Part shown: one piece after another, positions 54,240 to 61,297 of the stretch
Layout: every line of letters starts with the position of its first letter
How positions within the stretch are numbered: the stretch's first letter is position 1
Source of the DNA: Flavobacterium sangjuense
GTDB lineage: Bacteria > Bacteroidota > Bacteroidia > Flavobacteriales > Flavobacteriaceae
Length of the DNA stretch: 64,000 nt
Direction of reading: 5' to 3'
NCBI RefSeq assembly: GCF_004797125.1
Contig: NZ_CP038810.1
Span: forward strand, 1,674,001-1,738,000
Notes under the pieces: model-generated
What the model was told of the DNA's origin: nothing
The model's database searches: none
The model's input: the letters and a program-made list of their open reading frames with translations, nothing else
Program-made: the position numbers and the translations under genes

Positions 54240-54248
54240 TTTGGTTTA

Positions 54249-54278
54249 AAGGTTCTAAGTTGCTAAGGTTCTGAGGTT
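54249..54278. repeat. 8-nt phrase array, left bracket of the S23-type gene
   Basis: Reads AAGGTTCT, AAGTTGCT, AAGGTTCT, GAGGTT. Reverse-complement partner at 54696-54725 with only two mismatches in 30. Confidence 0.85.
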
Positions 54279-54285
54279 CTAAGTT

Positions 54286-54645
54286 TTAATCTCTTTCTTT
54301 AATTTTTTTGATAAAAGAAACCAACATTCTTTCTAACTCTCTGGTGTCTTCGTATATTTTATTAAATTCTAATTCTGTTAAGTATTCTATATTTTTCCCG
54401 ATTTCTAATTGTGTTTGCAATTCAAACAATGAAGCAATGGATACGTTCAGAAATCTTAGGTATTCTTTGTTGCTGTCTCTTCCAAAACCTTCGGCGATGT
54501 TACTTGGAATCGATATTGAGCTTCGTCTTATTTGTGATGTTAATGTAAAAATTTCTTCTTTTGGAAAATTTTTAGTTGCAATGTAAATGTTTGTTGTTAA
54601 TGTCATGGACTTTTGCCATATCTGAAGATTTCTAAAATTGCTCAT
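54286..54645 (-). CDS. Four-helix bundle protein (S23 / 23S rRNA intervening-sequence type)
   Basis: 119 residues of the S23 family: MSNFRNLQIWQKSMTLTTNIY, TLTSQIRRSSISIPSNIAEGFGRDSNKEYLRFLNVSIASLFELQTQL and a final helix LERMLVSFIKKIKE. Homologues form pentameric barrels and include the Avd accessory factor of diversity-generating retroelements; the family name comes from ORFs in 23S rRNA intervening sequences. Here the gene is chromosomal, not in rRNA, and is tightly enclosed by two inverted 8-nt phrase arrays. Confidence 0.93.
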   Translation of the reverse strand: MSNFRNLQIWQKSMTLTTNIYIATKNFPKEEIFTLTSQIRRSSISIPSNIAEGFGRDSNKEYLRFLNVSIASLFELQTQLEIGKNIEYLTELEFNKIYEDTRELERMLVSFIKKIKERD

Positions 54646-54695
54646 TTTTATAGTTTTTAAATTTATTAAAGATAATAAAAATCTTATAAATTTAA

Positions 54696-54725
54696 AACCT
54701 TAGTACCTTAGCAACTTAGAACCTT
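54696..54725. repeat. 8-nt phrase array, right bracket of the S23-type gene
   Basis: On the minus strand reads AAGGTTCT, AAGTTGCT, AAGGTACT, AAGGTT; inverted copy of 54249-54278. Confidence 0.85.
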
Positions 54726-54738
54726 AGCTCCTTAACAG

Positions 54739-55275
54739 CTAATTCCAATTCTCTTCAAATCCGTAATCTTCAAAACTGTCATCACCACCAAAAGCATCCA
54801 AATCATCATCATCTAAATCATCTTCAAATTCAGAATAGAAATCTTCACTTTCCGCTTCGAACTCTTTTTCAGGCGCAATGGCAGGCAATTCACCATGAGA
54901 AAACAACAAACTCGGATAGGTTTCTCCGGCTTCAGCTTCTTCAACGGCAGCAAGTTCAACTAAGAATGTCCACATATTGATAAAATCATACACGTAGATA
55001 ATTTTCGTTTGGTCTTCACCAAGCAACAGATTTAAGGTGTAATCGCTCATTGTTTTTTGCTCGCCGGGAATATCACCTGTATCAAACATCGGAATCTCTT
55101 CTTCCTGATTCCAGGTGTCATCACAAGTATAAAACGAAGCCACTTCTAATCCGTCAAAACCAAAAGCATTAACGATGGCGTTGTGTAAATCTTCTAAAGT
55201 ATCTTCTTCCTGAATGGCAATATCTCTGAAAACATCTTCTTCTGCATCAAGAATAGCTCTGAATTTATAAATCAT
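54739..55275 (-). CDS. Plasmid pRiA4b ORF-3-like domain protein
   Basis: 178 residues: N-terminal beta-alpha domain (MIYKFRAILDAEEDVFRDIAIQEEDTLEDLHNAIVNAFGFDGLEVASFYTCDDTW) of the pRiA4b/IS1096-passenger type and a very acidic tail (DDLDDDDLDAFGGDDSFEDYG). Seen widely in Bacteroidetes chromosomes; function unknown. Starts after the S23 bracket. Confidence 0.8.
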   Translation of the reverse strand: MIYKFRAILDAEEDVFRDIAIQEEDTLEDLHNAIVNAFGFDGLEVASFYTCDDTWNQEEEIPMFDTGDIPGEQKTMSDYTLNLLLGEDQTKIIYVYDFINMWTFLVELAAVEEAEAGETYPSLLFSHGELPAIAPEKEFEAESEDFYSEFEDDLDDDDLDAFGGDDSFEDYGFEENWN

Positions 55276-55311
55276 AATCGTAATTTTTATAAGCGAGCAA
55301 AGATAAATTAT

Positions 55312-55345
55312 AATTCATCAATTACGAATTGCTAATTGCTAATTG
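55312..55345. repeat. 7-nt phrase array (AATTNNN type)
   Basis: On the minus strand reads AATTAGC, AATTAGC, AATTCGT, AATTGAT, G, AATT. Same phrase type as 15959-15986. Confidence 0.65.
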
Positions 55346-55561
55346 TTGAAAAGATTTTGCATCCTGAAAAACATCGACGAAAAGCATCAGATTTTGATTT
55401 TTTGTATGTCTATCGAGTTTTGCGGTAGTTTACCGATTAAGTTAGATTTAGAATTGGCGAACAACTAATTTAGCTTCAGTTAATTAGAGAAACAACAAGA
55501 AAACTACTGAGTAGTATTCTTTTAAAGATAAATATCCTGTCAGATAATTAATAATTCAAAC

Positions 55562-55598
55562 GAAAAAATCCTGTTCTAATCGAACAGGTTTTTTTTTG
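55562..55598 (+). terminator. Orphan terminator-like hairpin upstream of the TonB receptor
   Basis: Stem CCTGTTC / GAACAGG, 5-base loop, A-run before and ten Ts after (55589-55597). No plus-strand gene precedes it for more than 10 kb of minus-strand genes, so it may end an unannotated small RNA or read-through. Confidence 0.7.
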
Positions 55599-55627
55599 CA
55601 GTTCATCCCCAAAAAATAACAATTCGG
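55598..55627 (+). promoter_or_regulatory. Predicted LytTR binding site, TonB receptor promoter
   Basis: Half-sites GCAGTTCAT (55598-55606) and ACAATTCGG (55619-55627) as direct repeats with a 12-base spacer, the arrangement of LytTR regulator sites. A -7-like CAACTTTG lies at 55661-55668. Closely matches 57901-57930. Confidence 0.6.
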
Positions 55628-55688
55628 TAAACTTATATTGTATAGTTTTAGTCCTTGATACAACTTTGCTGCATCAAAATTAAAACAC

Positions 55689-57830
55689 ATGAAATCTCTT
55701 TGCACTCTAACATTTCTACTAATTGCTTTTATCAGCAACGCACAACAAACCATTTCGGGAACTGTAGTCGATGAAAAAAACAAGCCGGTTGTTGGTGCTA
55801 ATGTTTTTATAGATGGTACTTATGATGGAGCTTCGACAGACGACAAAGGGAATTTTAATTTTAAAACCACAGCAGTTGGAAATCAACTTTTGGTGGTTAG
55901 TTTTTTGTCGTATGAAACTATTAAAGTTCCGATAGAAGTTGAAAAATTCCAGAACCAAACGGTTAAACTTAAAGAAAGTGTCAATACGCTTGATGCCGTT
56001 GTAATAACTGCCGGAACGTTTAGCGCCGGAGAAAAAAGCAGGGTTTCGGTTTTGAAACCTTTGGATATAGTAACCACTGCCGGTTCCGCAGGAGATATTA
56101 TTGCAGCTTTGCAGACTTTGCCTGGGACACAAAACGTTGGCGAAGATGGCCGATTGTTTGTTCGTGGTGGCGAAGCTGATGAAACACAAACTTTCGTTGA
56201 CGGAATTCGGGTAGCTCAGCCTTATGGTGCGACGACCAATAATTTGCCAACACGCGGGCGATTTTCTCCGTTTTTGTTTAGCGGAATTTCATTTTCTACT
56301 GGTGGTTATTCGGCTGAATATGGAGAAGCATTATCTAGTGTTTTGTTATTGAATACACAAGATGAAGCTGATCAAAATAAAACGGAAATTTCGCTTATGA
56401 CTGTTGGTTTGGGATTAGGCAATACACAAAAATGGAAAAAAAGTTCGTTGAGTGTGAATACGGCTTATATAGATTTAGCGCCATATCAAGTAGCTATTCC
56501 GCAGGATGTTGATTGGAACAAACCTTTTCAATCGCTGTCAGGTGAAACCGTGTATCGTTATAATTTCAATAATGGAATATTCAAAGCGTATGCTGCTTTT
56601 GACGCTTCCCGTTTCGATTTAAATCAGGAAGATATCAATCAGCCGGAGAAAGTGAGAGTCAATTTGAGAAACAATAATTTTTACTTCAATAGTTCCTATA
56701 AAGGGAATTTTGGTGGGAACTGGCAAATTTTTACAGGATTAAGTTATGGTTATGGCCAGAATAAAATTGGCATTGATGCCAATGATGTAAACAACGCGGA
56801 ACACGCTTCACATCTGAAATTAAAATTCACTAAAAAACTTTCAGACAAAGTAAAGTTGAATTTCGGAACCGATTATTTTATCACCAAGTTTGACGAGGAT
56901 TATAATACGACTTTCAAAAGCGGTTATGATTCTAATATAGCGGCTGCTTTTACGGAAGCGGATATTTTCTTCTCTAAAAAGTTTGCAGCAAAAGTTGGGG
57001 TAAGAGCTTCGACCAATGATTATATAGATGAAAACAGCATTTCACCAAGAGCATCTTTGGCGTATAAAGTTTCAAAAAACAGTCAGTTTGCTTTTGCCTA
57101 CGGAAATTTTGAACAAACGCCACGACAAGAGTATCTGAAATATTCAGGTGATTTCAAAACAGAGAAAGCCGCACATTATATTTTGAACTATCAATATGCA
57201 AAAGCAAGCCGAACGCTTCGCACCGAAGTCTATTTCAAACAGTACAACGATTTGATAAAATACGATACTGAAAACGTGCAATTCGATTCCCAATTTTCAA
57301 ATAACGGAGAAGGTTATGCCAAAGGATTGGATGTTTTTTGGAGAGATGGTAATAGCATAAAACATGTTGAATACTGGATATCCTATTCTTATATCGATAC
57401 CAAAAGAGATTATAAAAATTATACTGCCGAAGTAACGCCAAGTTTTGTTTCAACACACAGTTTGTCATTGGTCACTAAATATTGGATTAATGATTTGAAA
57501 TCGCAATTAGGTTTTACGCATCAGTTTAGTTCAGGAAGACCATATAATAATCCGAATGAAACTGCTTTTATGAATGGAAAAACAAAATCGTATAACAGTT
57601 TAAGTTTCAGTTGGGCTTACTTATTATCGCAACAAAAGATATTGTATTTCTCGGTTTCGAATATTTTAGGAACACAAAACATCTTTGGTTACAACTATGC
57701 TGATACGGTAAACGGAAATGGGATTTATGACAGAAAAGCAGTAACACCAACTGCCGATAGATTTTTCTTCGTAGGTTTCTTTTGGACGATTAGTGATAAT
57801 AAGAAAGATAATCAACTTAAAAATCTTTAA
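55689..57830 (+). CDS. TonB-dependent outer membrane receptor with carboxypeptidase-like domain
   Basis: 713 residues: signal peptide (to about 18, FISNAQ), a CarboxypepD_reg-like domain (TISGTVVDEKNKPVVGANVF ... GNFNFKTTAV) to about 105, a plug domain (VVITAGTFSAGEKSRVSVLKP ... LPGTQNVGEDGRLFVRGGEADETQTFVDG), and a barrel ending at GYNYADTV ... FFVGFFWTISDN. Somewhat shorter than SusC-like proteins and without a SusD partner, so a metal, vitamin or peptide ligand is as likely as glycan. Shares a predicted LytTR site with the downstream signalling operon. Confidence 0.9.
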   Translation: MKSLCTLTFLLIAFISNAQQTISGTVVDEKNKPVVGANVFIDGTYDGASTDDKGNFNFKTTAVGNQLLVVSFLSYETIKVPIEVEKFQNQTVKLKESVNTLDAVVITAGTFSAGEKSRVSVLKPLDIVTTAGSAGDIIAALQTLPGTQNVGEDGRLFVRGGEADETQTFVDGIRVAQPYGATTNNLPTRGRFSPFLFSGISFSTGGYSAEYGEALSSVLLLNTQDEADQNKTEISLMTVGLGLGNTQKWKKSSLSVNTAYIDLAPYQVAIPQDVDWNKPFQSLSGETVYRYNFNNGIFKAYAAFDASRFDLNQEDINQPEKVRVNLRNNNFYFNSSYKGNFGGNWQIFTGLSYGYGQNKIGIDANDVNNAEHASHLKLKFTKKLSDKVKLNFGTDYFITKFDEDYNTTFKSGYDSNIAAAFTEADIFFSKKFAAKVGVRASTNDYIDENSISPRASLAYKVSKNSQFAFAYGNFEQTPRQEYLKYSGDFKTEKAAHYILNYQYAKASRTLRTEVYFKQYNDLIKYDTENVQFDSQFSNNGEGYAKGLDVFWRDGNSIKHVEYWISYSYIDTKRDYKNYTAEVTPSFVSTHSLSLVTKYWINDLKSQLGFTHQFSSGRPYNNPNETAFMNGKTKSYNSLSFSWAYLLSQQKILYFSVSNILGTQNIFGYNYADTVNGNGIYDRKAVTPTADRFFFVGFFWTISDNKKDNQLKNL

Positions 57831-57899
57831 AGGATAAGGGACTAGGGAAAAGGGATTAGAAAGACTTATCTCTTATTACTTATCCCTAATCCCTAAATC
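57831..57899. repeat. 7-nt phrase array, both orientations (AGGGANN type)
   Basis: Left half reads AGGATA, AGGGACT, AGGGAAA, AGGGATT; right half, complemented, reads AGGGATT, AGGGATA, AGTAATA, AGAGATA. It starts at the base after the TonB receptor stop and ends directly before the LytTR-type site. Confidence 0.7.
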
Positions 57900-57900
57900 A

Positions 57901-57930
57901 ACAGTTCATCCATCAAAAATGACAGTTCGG
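57901..57930 (+). promoter_or_regulatory. Predicted LytTR binding site, signalling operon promoter
   Basis: Direct repeats ACAGTTCAT (57901-57909) and ACAGTTCGG (57922-57930), 12-base spacer; both fit the LytTR half-site pattern closely. -7 box TACTTTTG at 57964-57971, the same offset as in the TonB receptor promoter. Confidence 0.65.
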
Positions 57931-57963
57931 TAACTATAAATTTTTAAGTGACCAAAACCAATA

Positions 57964-57971
57964 TACTTTTG
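57964..57971 (+). promoter_or_regulatory. -7 box of the signalling operon
   Basis: TACTTTTG matches TAnnTTTG; no TTG at the expected upstream spacing, as expected for an activator-dependent promoter. Confidence 0.55.
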
Positions 57972-58021
57972 AACCATAAATTAAAAGAGTTTTAATCATC
58001 ATAAATCTAAACAGCAAAATC

Positions 58022-58642
58022 ATGAAAACAATTTTTACATCAATCGCAATTTTTATCTGTTCGCTATTATCAGCACAAACTCAGTATGAGCAAGGAATGG
58101 GAAAAGCAATGCAACTTTGGGGAGCAGGAAATGACACTGAAGCGGTTGCCACTTTTGAACGCATCGCATCCGTAGAAAAAACAAATTGGTTGCCAAATTA
58201 CTACATAGGTTTCATCTGCACTATCGATGTTTTTCAGGCCAAAGACAAAACAAAAATTCCGGCACTTTTAACCAAAGCACAAGATGCTATTGACAACGCA
58301 ACAGTTATTAGTCCGAACAATCCCGAAATTATGGTAGTTCAGGCAATGCTTTACACTGCGATACTGATTCAGGATCCAATGACAAACGGACAGAAGTATG
58401 GTGGGTTGGCAATGGAACAATACGACAAAGCATTAGCAATTGACCCAAAAAACCCTAGAGCGGTGTTCTCAAAAGCCGAGTTTGAAATTGGTGGAGCCAA
58501 ATATTGGAAAACGGATACCAAGCCAATGTGTGAGGCAATCGCTAAATCAATTGAACTTTTTGCTAACTTTAAACCTGAAACGCCTTTTCATCCAAATTGG
58601 GGTGCAGACAGAGCACAACAAGCATTGATAAGTTGTAAATAA
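58022..58642 (+). CDS. Exported TPR-like repeat protein
   Basis: 206 residues; signal peptide [19 protein letters not shown], then helical repeats of TPR character ([53 protein letters not shown]) with a C-terminal [16 protein letters not shown]. Periplasmic. First gene of the operon that ends with the LytTR regulator; a sensor-accessory or cargo role is an inference from that position. Confidence 0.8.
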   Translation: MKTIFTSIAIFICSLLSAQTQYEQGMGKAMQLWGAGNDTEAVATFERIASVEKTNWLPNYYIGFICTIDVFQAKDKTKIPALLTKAQDAIDNATVISPNNPEIMVVQAMLYTAILIQDPMTNGQKYGGLAMEQYDKALAIDPKNPRAVFSKAEFEIGGAKYWKTDTKPMCEAIAKSIELFANFKPETPFHPNWGADRAQQALISCK

Positions 58643-58667
58643 ACCTAAACTTTTAAATAATATAACC

Positions 58668-58841
58668 ATGGAAAATCAACAAAAAGACACTAACAAAATC
58701 GCAGGAGCTATATTCGTAGGATGTATGTTTATCGGAATTGCAGTAGGAATGCTAATGCATAAAACGGGAGTTGGAACGCTAATCGGAATAGGCGTTGGAT
58801 TTTTAGCTTCTGCGATGTACAGGTCAGAAAAGAATAAATAA
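58668..58841 (+). CDS. 57-residue glycine-rich membrane protein
   Basis: [18 protein letters not shown] start, two closely spaced hydrophobic Gly-rich segments (about 11-30 and 34-50; [14 protein letters not shown]), charged tail RSEKNK. GxxxG patterns suggest helix packing. It lies between the TPR protein (25-base gap) and the LytS kinase (21-base gap) on the same strand, which supports it as a real gene. Confidence 0.75.
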   Translation: MENQQKDTNKIAGAIFVGCMFIGIAVGMLMHKTGVGTLIGIGVGFLASAMYRSEKNK

Positions 58842-58862
58842 AATTTTTTTAAAATTTCAGAA

Positions 58863-60194
58863 ATGAAGCAATTAGTAAAAGAAATTCCAAGAGCAATTAT
58901 TCTATCAATAGTCATTTTTTTTGTACTGTTATTGATAAGGCTTATTACAGGAAATACGATTCGGTTTGACTATGGATTCTTGGTGTATTTTGGTTACACT
59001 ATGCTATACGGACTTTCGTTATATTTTGCTAATGCTGCAATTTTCATCTATTTAGACAAAGTTTTTAAAGCCAATCGGTTTACGCCCAAAAGGATATTAA
59101 TTGGATTCTTAGCTTCTTTTCTGATTTCGATTTTGGTTATTTTTTTACTGCGAATTTTTGAAGATGTACTAGTCGAAGGAATTTCATTCAGCGCATTCTT
59201 AAGTAAGGAACAGTTGTCCAATTATCTTGTAGCCATCATTTTGACTTTCATCGTTACTTTGGCTTTCCACGCATTTTATTTTTATAAAGCATACGCTGAA
59301 AGCAAAGTTAAAGAACAAAAGATTATCGCCGGAACAGCTTCGGCGCAATTTGAAAGTTTAAAAAACCAAATCGATCCGCATTTCCTGTTCAATAGTTTGA
59401 ATGTGTTGAGTTCGTTGATAGAAGAAAACCCGGATAATGCACAAAAGTTCACTACTTCCTTATCTAAAATCTATCGCTATGTTTTAGAGCAGAAAGACAA
59501 AGAACTGGTTTCGGTTTCAGAGGAATTGGCTTTCGCCAAAACGTATATGAATCTTTTAAAAATGCGTTTTGAAAATAGTATCACTTATGAATTGCCTGAA
59601 GGTTTTGACAATCCGGAAGCCAAAGTTGTACCGCTTTCGTTACAACTTTTATTAGAAAATACGATTAAGCACAATGTGGTTAGTGAACAAAAACCATTGC
59701 ATATTAAAATTTATATCGAAAATAATTATCTCATCGTTGAGAACAATCTTCAAAAGAAAGAAGTGCTGCAGGATAGAAGAGGCGTTGGCTTGCAAAACAT
59801 CGTCAACCGTTACGGACTGATTTCGGAACGTAAAATGCTGATTGAGGAAAGCCCTGATTTTTTTAAAGTAAAAATTCCAATATTAACAAAACAGATTGCT
59901 TTTATGGAAACACAAAATATATACAACGAAAACATGGCTTTTATGCGGGCCAAAGATCGCGTAGAAAAACTCAAAGGATTTTATGGCAATTTGATTTCAT
60001 ATTGCTGTGTGATTCCGGTACTGGTATTTATAAACCTAAAAACAGGAGGATTTCAATGGTTTTGGTTTCCAATGTTTGGATGGGGAATGGGAGTAACGTT
60101 CCATGCATTCGAAACTTTCGGCTACGGAAAATCCTGGGAAGAAAAGAAAATTCGGGAAATTTTAAACAAAGACAAACAAACTAAATATGAATAA
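58863..60194 (+). CDS. LytS-type sensor histidine kinase with C-terminal 2TM domain
   Basis: 443 residues: four membrane segments (about 10-28, 38-62, 78-98, 121-142), then a His_kinase (LytS-type) domain with NQIDPHFLFNSLN (His173) and SRIYRYVLEQKDKE-like region, ATPase part LQLLLENTIKHNVV and DRRGVGLQNIVNRYG, and from about 352 a 2TM domain (RVEKLKGFYGNLISY ... FHAFETFGYGKSWEEKKI). Fusion of the kinase to a 2TM domain is unusual and the following three genes are stand-alone 2TM proteins. Probable partner of the LytTR regulator downstream. Confidence 0.9.
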   Translation: MKQLVKEIPRAIILSIVIFFVLLLIRLITGNTIRFDYGFLVYFGYTMLYGLSLYFANAAIFIYLDKVFKANRFTPKRILIGFLASFLISILVIFLLRIFEDVLVEGISFSAFLSKEQLSNYLVAIILTFIVTLAFHAFYFYKAYAESKVKEQKIIAGTASAQFESLKNQIDPHFLFNSLNVLSSLIEENPDNAQKFTTSLSKIYRYVLEQKDKELVSVSEELAFAKTYMNLLKMRFENSITYELPEGFDNPEAKVVPLSLQLLLENTIKHNVVSEQKPLHIKIYIENNYLIVENNLQKKEVLQDRRGVGLQNIVNRYGLISERKMLIEESPDFFKVKIPILTKQIAFMETQNIYNENMAFMRAKDRVEKLKGFYGNLISYCCVIPVLVFINLKTGGFQWFWFPMFGWGMGVTFHAFETFGYGKSWEEKKIREILNKDKQTKYE

Positions 60195-60196
60195 AA

Positions 60197-60275
60197 AAGG
60201 TGCTAAGGCACTGAGTGGCTAAGGTTCTAAGTAAAAAAACATCAGAGTCTCAGAGCCTCAGAACCTCAAAACCTC
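60197..60275. repeat. 8-nt phrase array, both orientations (RAGGNNCT type)
   Basis: Left half reads AAGGTGCT, AAGGCACT, GAGTGGCT, AAGGTTCT; right half, complemented, reads GAGGTTTT, GAGGTTCT, GAGGCTCT, GAGACTCT. Can fold as a hairpin. Located within the operon between the kinase and first 2TM gene. Confidence 0.75.
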
Positions 60276-60284
60276 AAAAAAAAT

Positions 60285-60584
60285 ATGGAACAATTTAATC
60301 AAGAATTCGAAAGATACCAACGTGCTCAAAAGCAGGTTGAAGAAATCAAAGGTTTTTACGGACATTTACTTTCTTATGTATTAGTGATGCTCTTTCTTAT
60401 GTTCATCAACTTAAGATATTCACCACAATATTTGTGGTTCTTTTGGCCAATGTTAGGTTGGGGAATAGGACTGTTATTTCACGGACTAAAAGCGTTTAAC
60501 TACACGCCATTCCTGGGAAAAGAGTGGGAACAAAGAAAAATAAAAGAATTTATGGATCAGGAAAAACAAAACAAATATGAATAA
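60285..60584 (+). CDS. 2TM domain protein (copy 1)
   Basis: 99 residues, one 2TM domain: VEEIKGFYGHLLSYVLVMLFLMFINLR and a second helix LWFFWPMLGWGIGLLFHGLKAF, then the charged tail GKEWEQRKIKEFMDQEKQNK. Most similar in tail to copy 2. Small inner-membrane protein of unknown function; overlaps copy 2 by 8 bases (ATGAATAA). Confidence 0.85.
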   Translation: MEQFNQEFERYQRAQKQVEEIKGFYGHLLSYVLVMLFLMFINLRYSPQYLWFFWPMLGWGIGLLFHGLKAFNYTPFLGKEWEQRKIKEFMDQEKQNKYE

Positions 60585-60897
60585 TTATAGCCTAAGTCCG
60601 GACGAAATAAAATACCAGCAGGCATTAAAACGTGTCAAAAGGATAAAAGGATTTTATACACATGCTGTAGTTTATGTAGTAATTAATATTGTAATCATCT
60701 TTTCAAAAATTAATTTTACAGGCAATGGTACCTGGAATTTTGAATTGAGAAATTTATCCACAGCATTTTTTTGGGGAATCGGATTACTCGCACACGGAAT
60801 GTCAGTCTTCATGCCAACATTGCTAATGGGCAAAGACTGGGAAGAAAGAAAAATAAAAGAGTTTATGGATCAGGAAAAACAAAATAAATATGAATAA
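60577..60897 (+). CDS. 2TM domain protein (copy 2)
   Basis: 106 residues: MNNYSLSPDEIKYQQALKRVKRIKGFYTHAVVY, second helix with FFWGIGLLAHGMSVF, tail MGKDWEERKIKEFMDQEKQNKYE. First ~28 codons are nearly identical at DNA level to copy 3, indicating a recent duplication or conversion. Overlaps both neighbours by 8 bases, so the three genes are translationally coupled. Confidence 0.87.
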   Translation: MNNYSLSPDEIKYQQALKRVKRIKGFYTHAVVYVVINIVIIFSKINFTGNGTWNFELRNLSTAFFWGIGLLAHGMSVFMPTLLMGKDWEERKIKEFMDQEKQNKYE

Positions 60898-61201
60898 TTA
60901 TAACCTAAGTCCGGACGAAATAAAATACCAGCAGGCATTAAAGCGTGTCAAAAGAATCAAAGGATTTTACTCGCATTTGGTGGTATATGTTGTAATCAAT
61001 GTGATGTTGCTTATTGTGAATTATAAAAATTCAAGTGAAGGCTGGAGATGGGAAATGTTTGTTACTCCTTTATTTTGGGGAATCGGTGTACTGGCGCACG
61101 CACTTTCCGTTTTTCTGCCAACCATACTCATGGGTAAAGACTGGGAAGAAAGAAAGATTAAGGAACTAATGGAAAAGGAAAGACAAAATAAGTGGGAGTA
61201 G
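60890..61201 (+). CDS. 2TM domain protein (copy 3)
   Basis: 103 residues: MNNYNLSPDEIKYQQALKRVKRIKGFYSHLVVY, second helix FWGIGVLAHALSVF, tail MGKDWEERKIKELMEKERQNKWE. Tandem paralogue of copy 2. Followed by a phrase array and then the LytTR regulator. Confidence 0.87.
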   Translation: MNNYNLSPDEIKYQQALKRVKRIKGFYSHLVVYVVINVMLLIVNYKNSSEGWRWEMFVTPLFWGIGVLAHALSVFLPTILMGKDWEERKIKELMEKERQNKWE

Positions 61202-61290
61202 AAAGGTGCTATGGCACTAAATAGCTAAGGTTCTAAGTAAAAAAAACCTCAGTACCTTAGAGCCTCAGAACCTCAGAACCTCAGAACCTC
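61202..61290. repeat. 8-nt phrase array, both orientations (RAGGNNCT type)
   Basis: Left half AAGGTGCT, ATGGCACT, AAATAGCT, AAGGTTCT; right half complemented reads GAGGTTCT three times, then GAGGCTCT, AAGGTACT. Immediately after the stop of 2TM copy 3 and 8 bases before the LytTR regulator start. Confidence 0.75.
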
Positions 61291-61297
61291 AAAAAAT

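Larger units (their letters stand above)
55276..55688. other. 413-base noncoding region with phrase array, orphan terminator and LytTR-type site
   Basis: Between divergent genes. Contains a 7-nt phrase array (55312-55345), about 215 bases without recognised content, an intrinsic-terminator-like hairpin (55562-55598), a LytTR-type direct repeat (55598-55627) and the TonB receptor promoter region. Confidence 0.7.

Noticed and set aside
54286..54645. S23-type gene as part of an actual 23S rRNA intervening sequence
   Set aside because: No rRNA sequence flanks it; neighbours are ordinary protein genes.
55719..56189. 156-codon minus-strand frame inside the TonB receptor gene
   Set aside because: Antisense shadow of the conserved carboxypeptidase-like and plug domains.
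60197..61290. Phrase arrays as a CRISPR array
   Set aside because: Units are 7-8 bases without constant repeat and unique spacers of 30 bases, and no cas genes are present.
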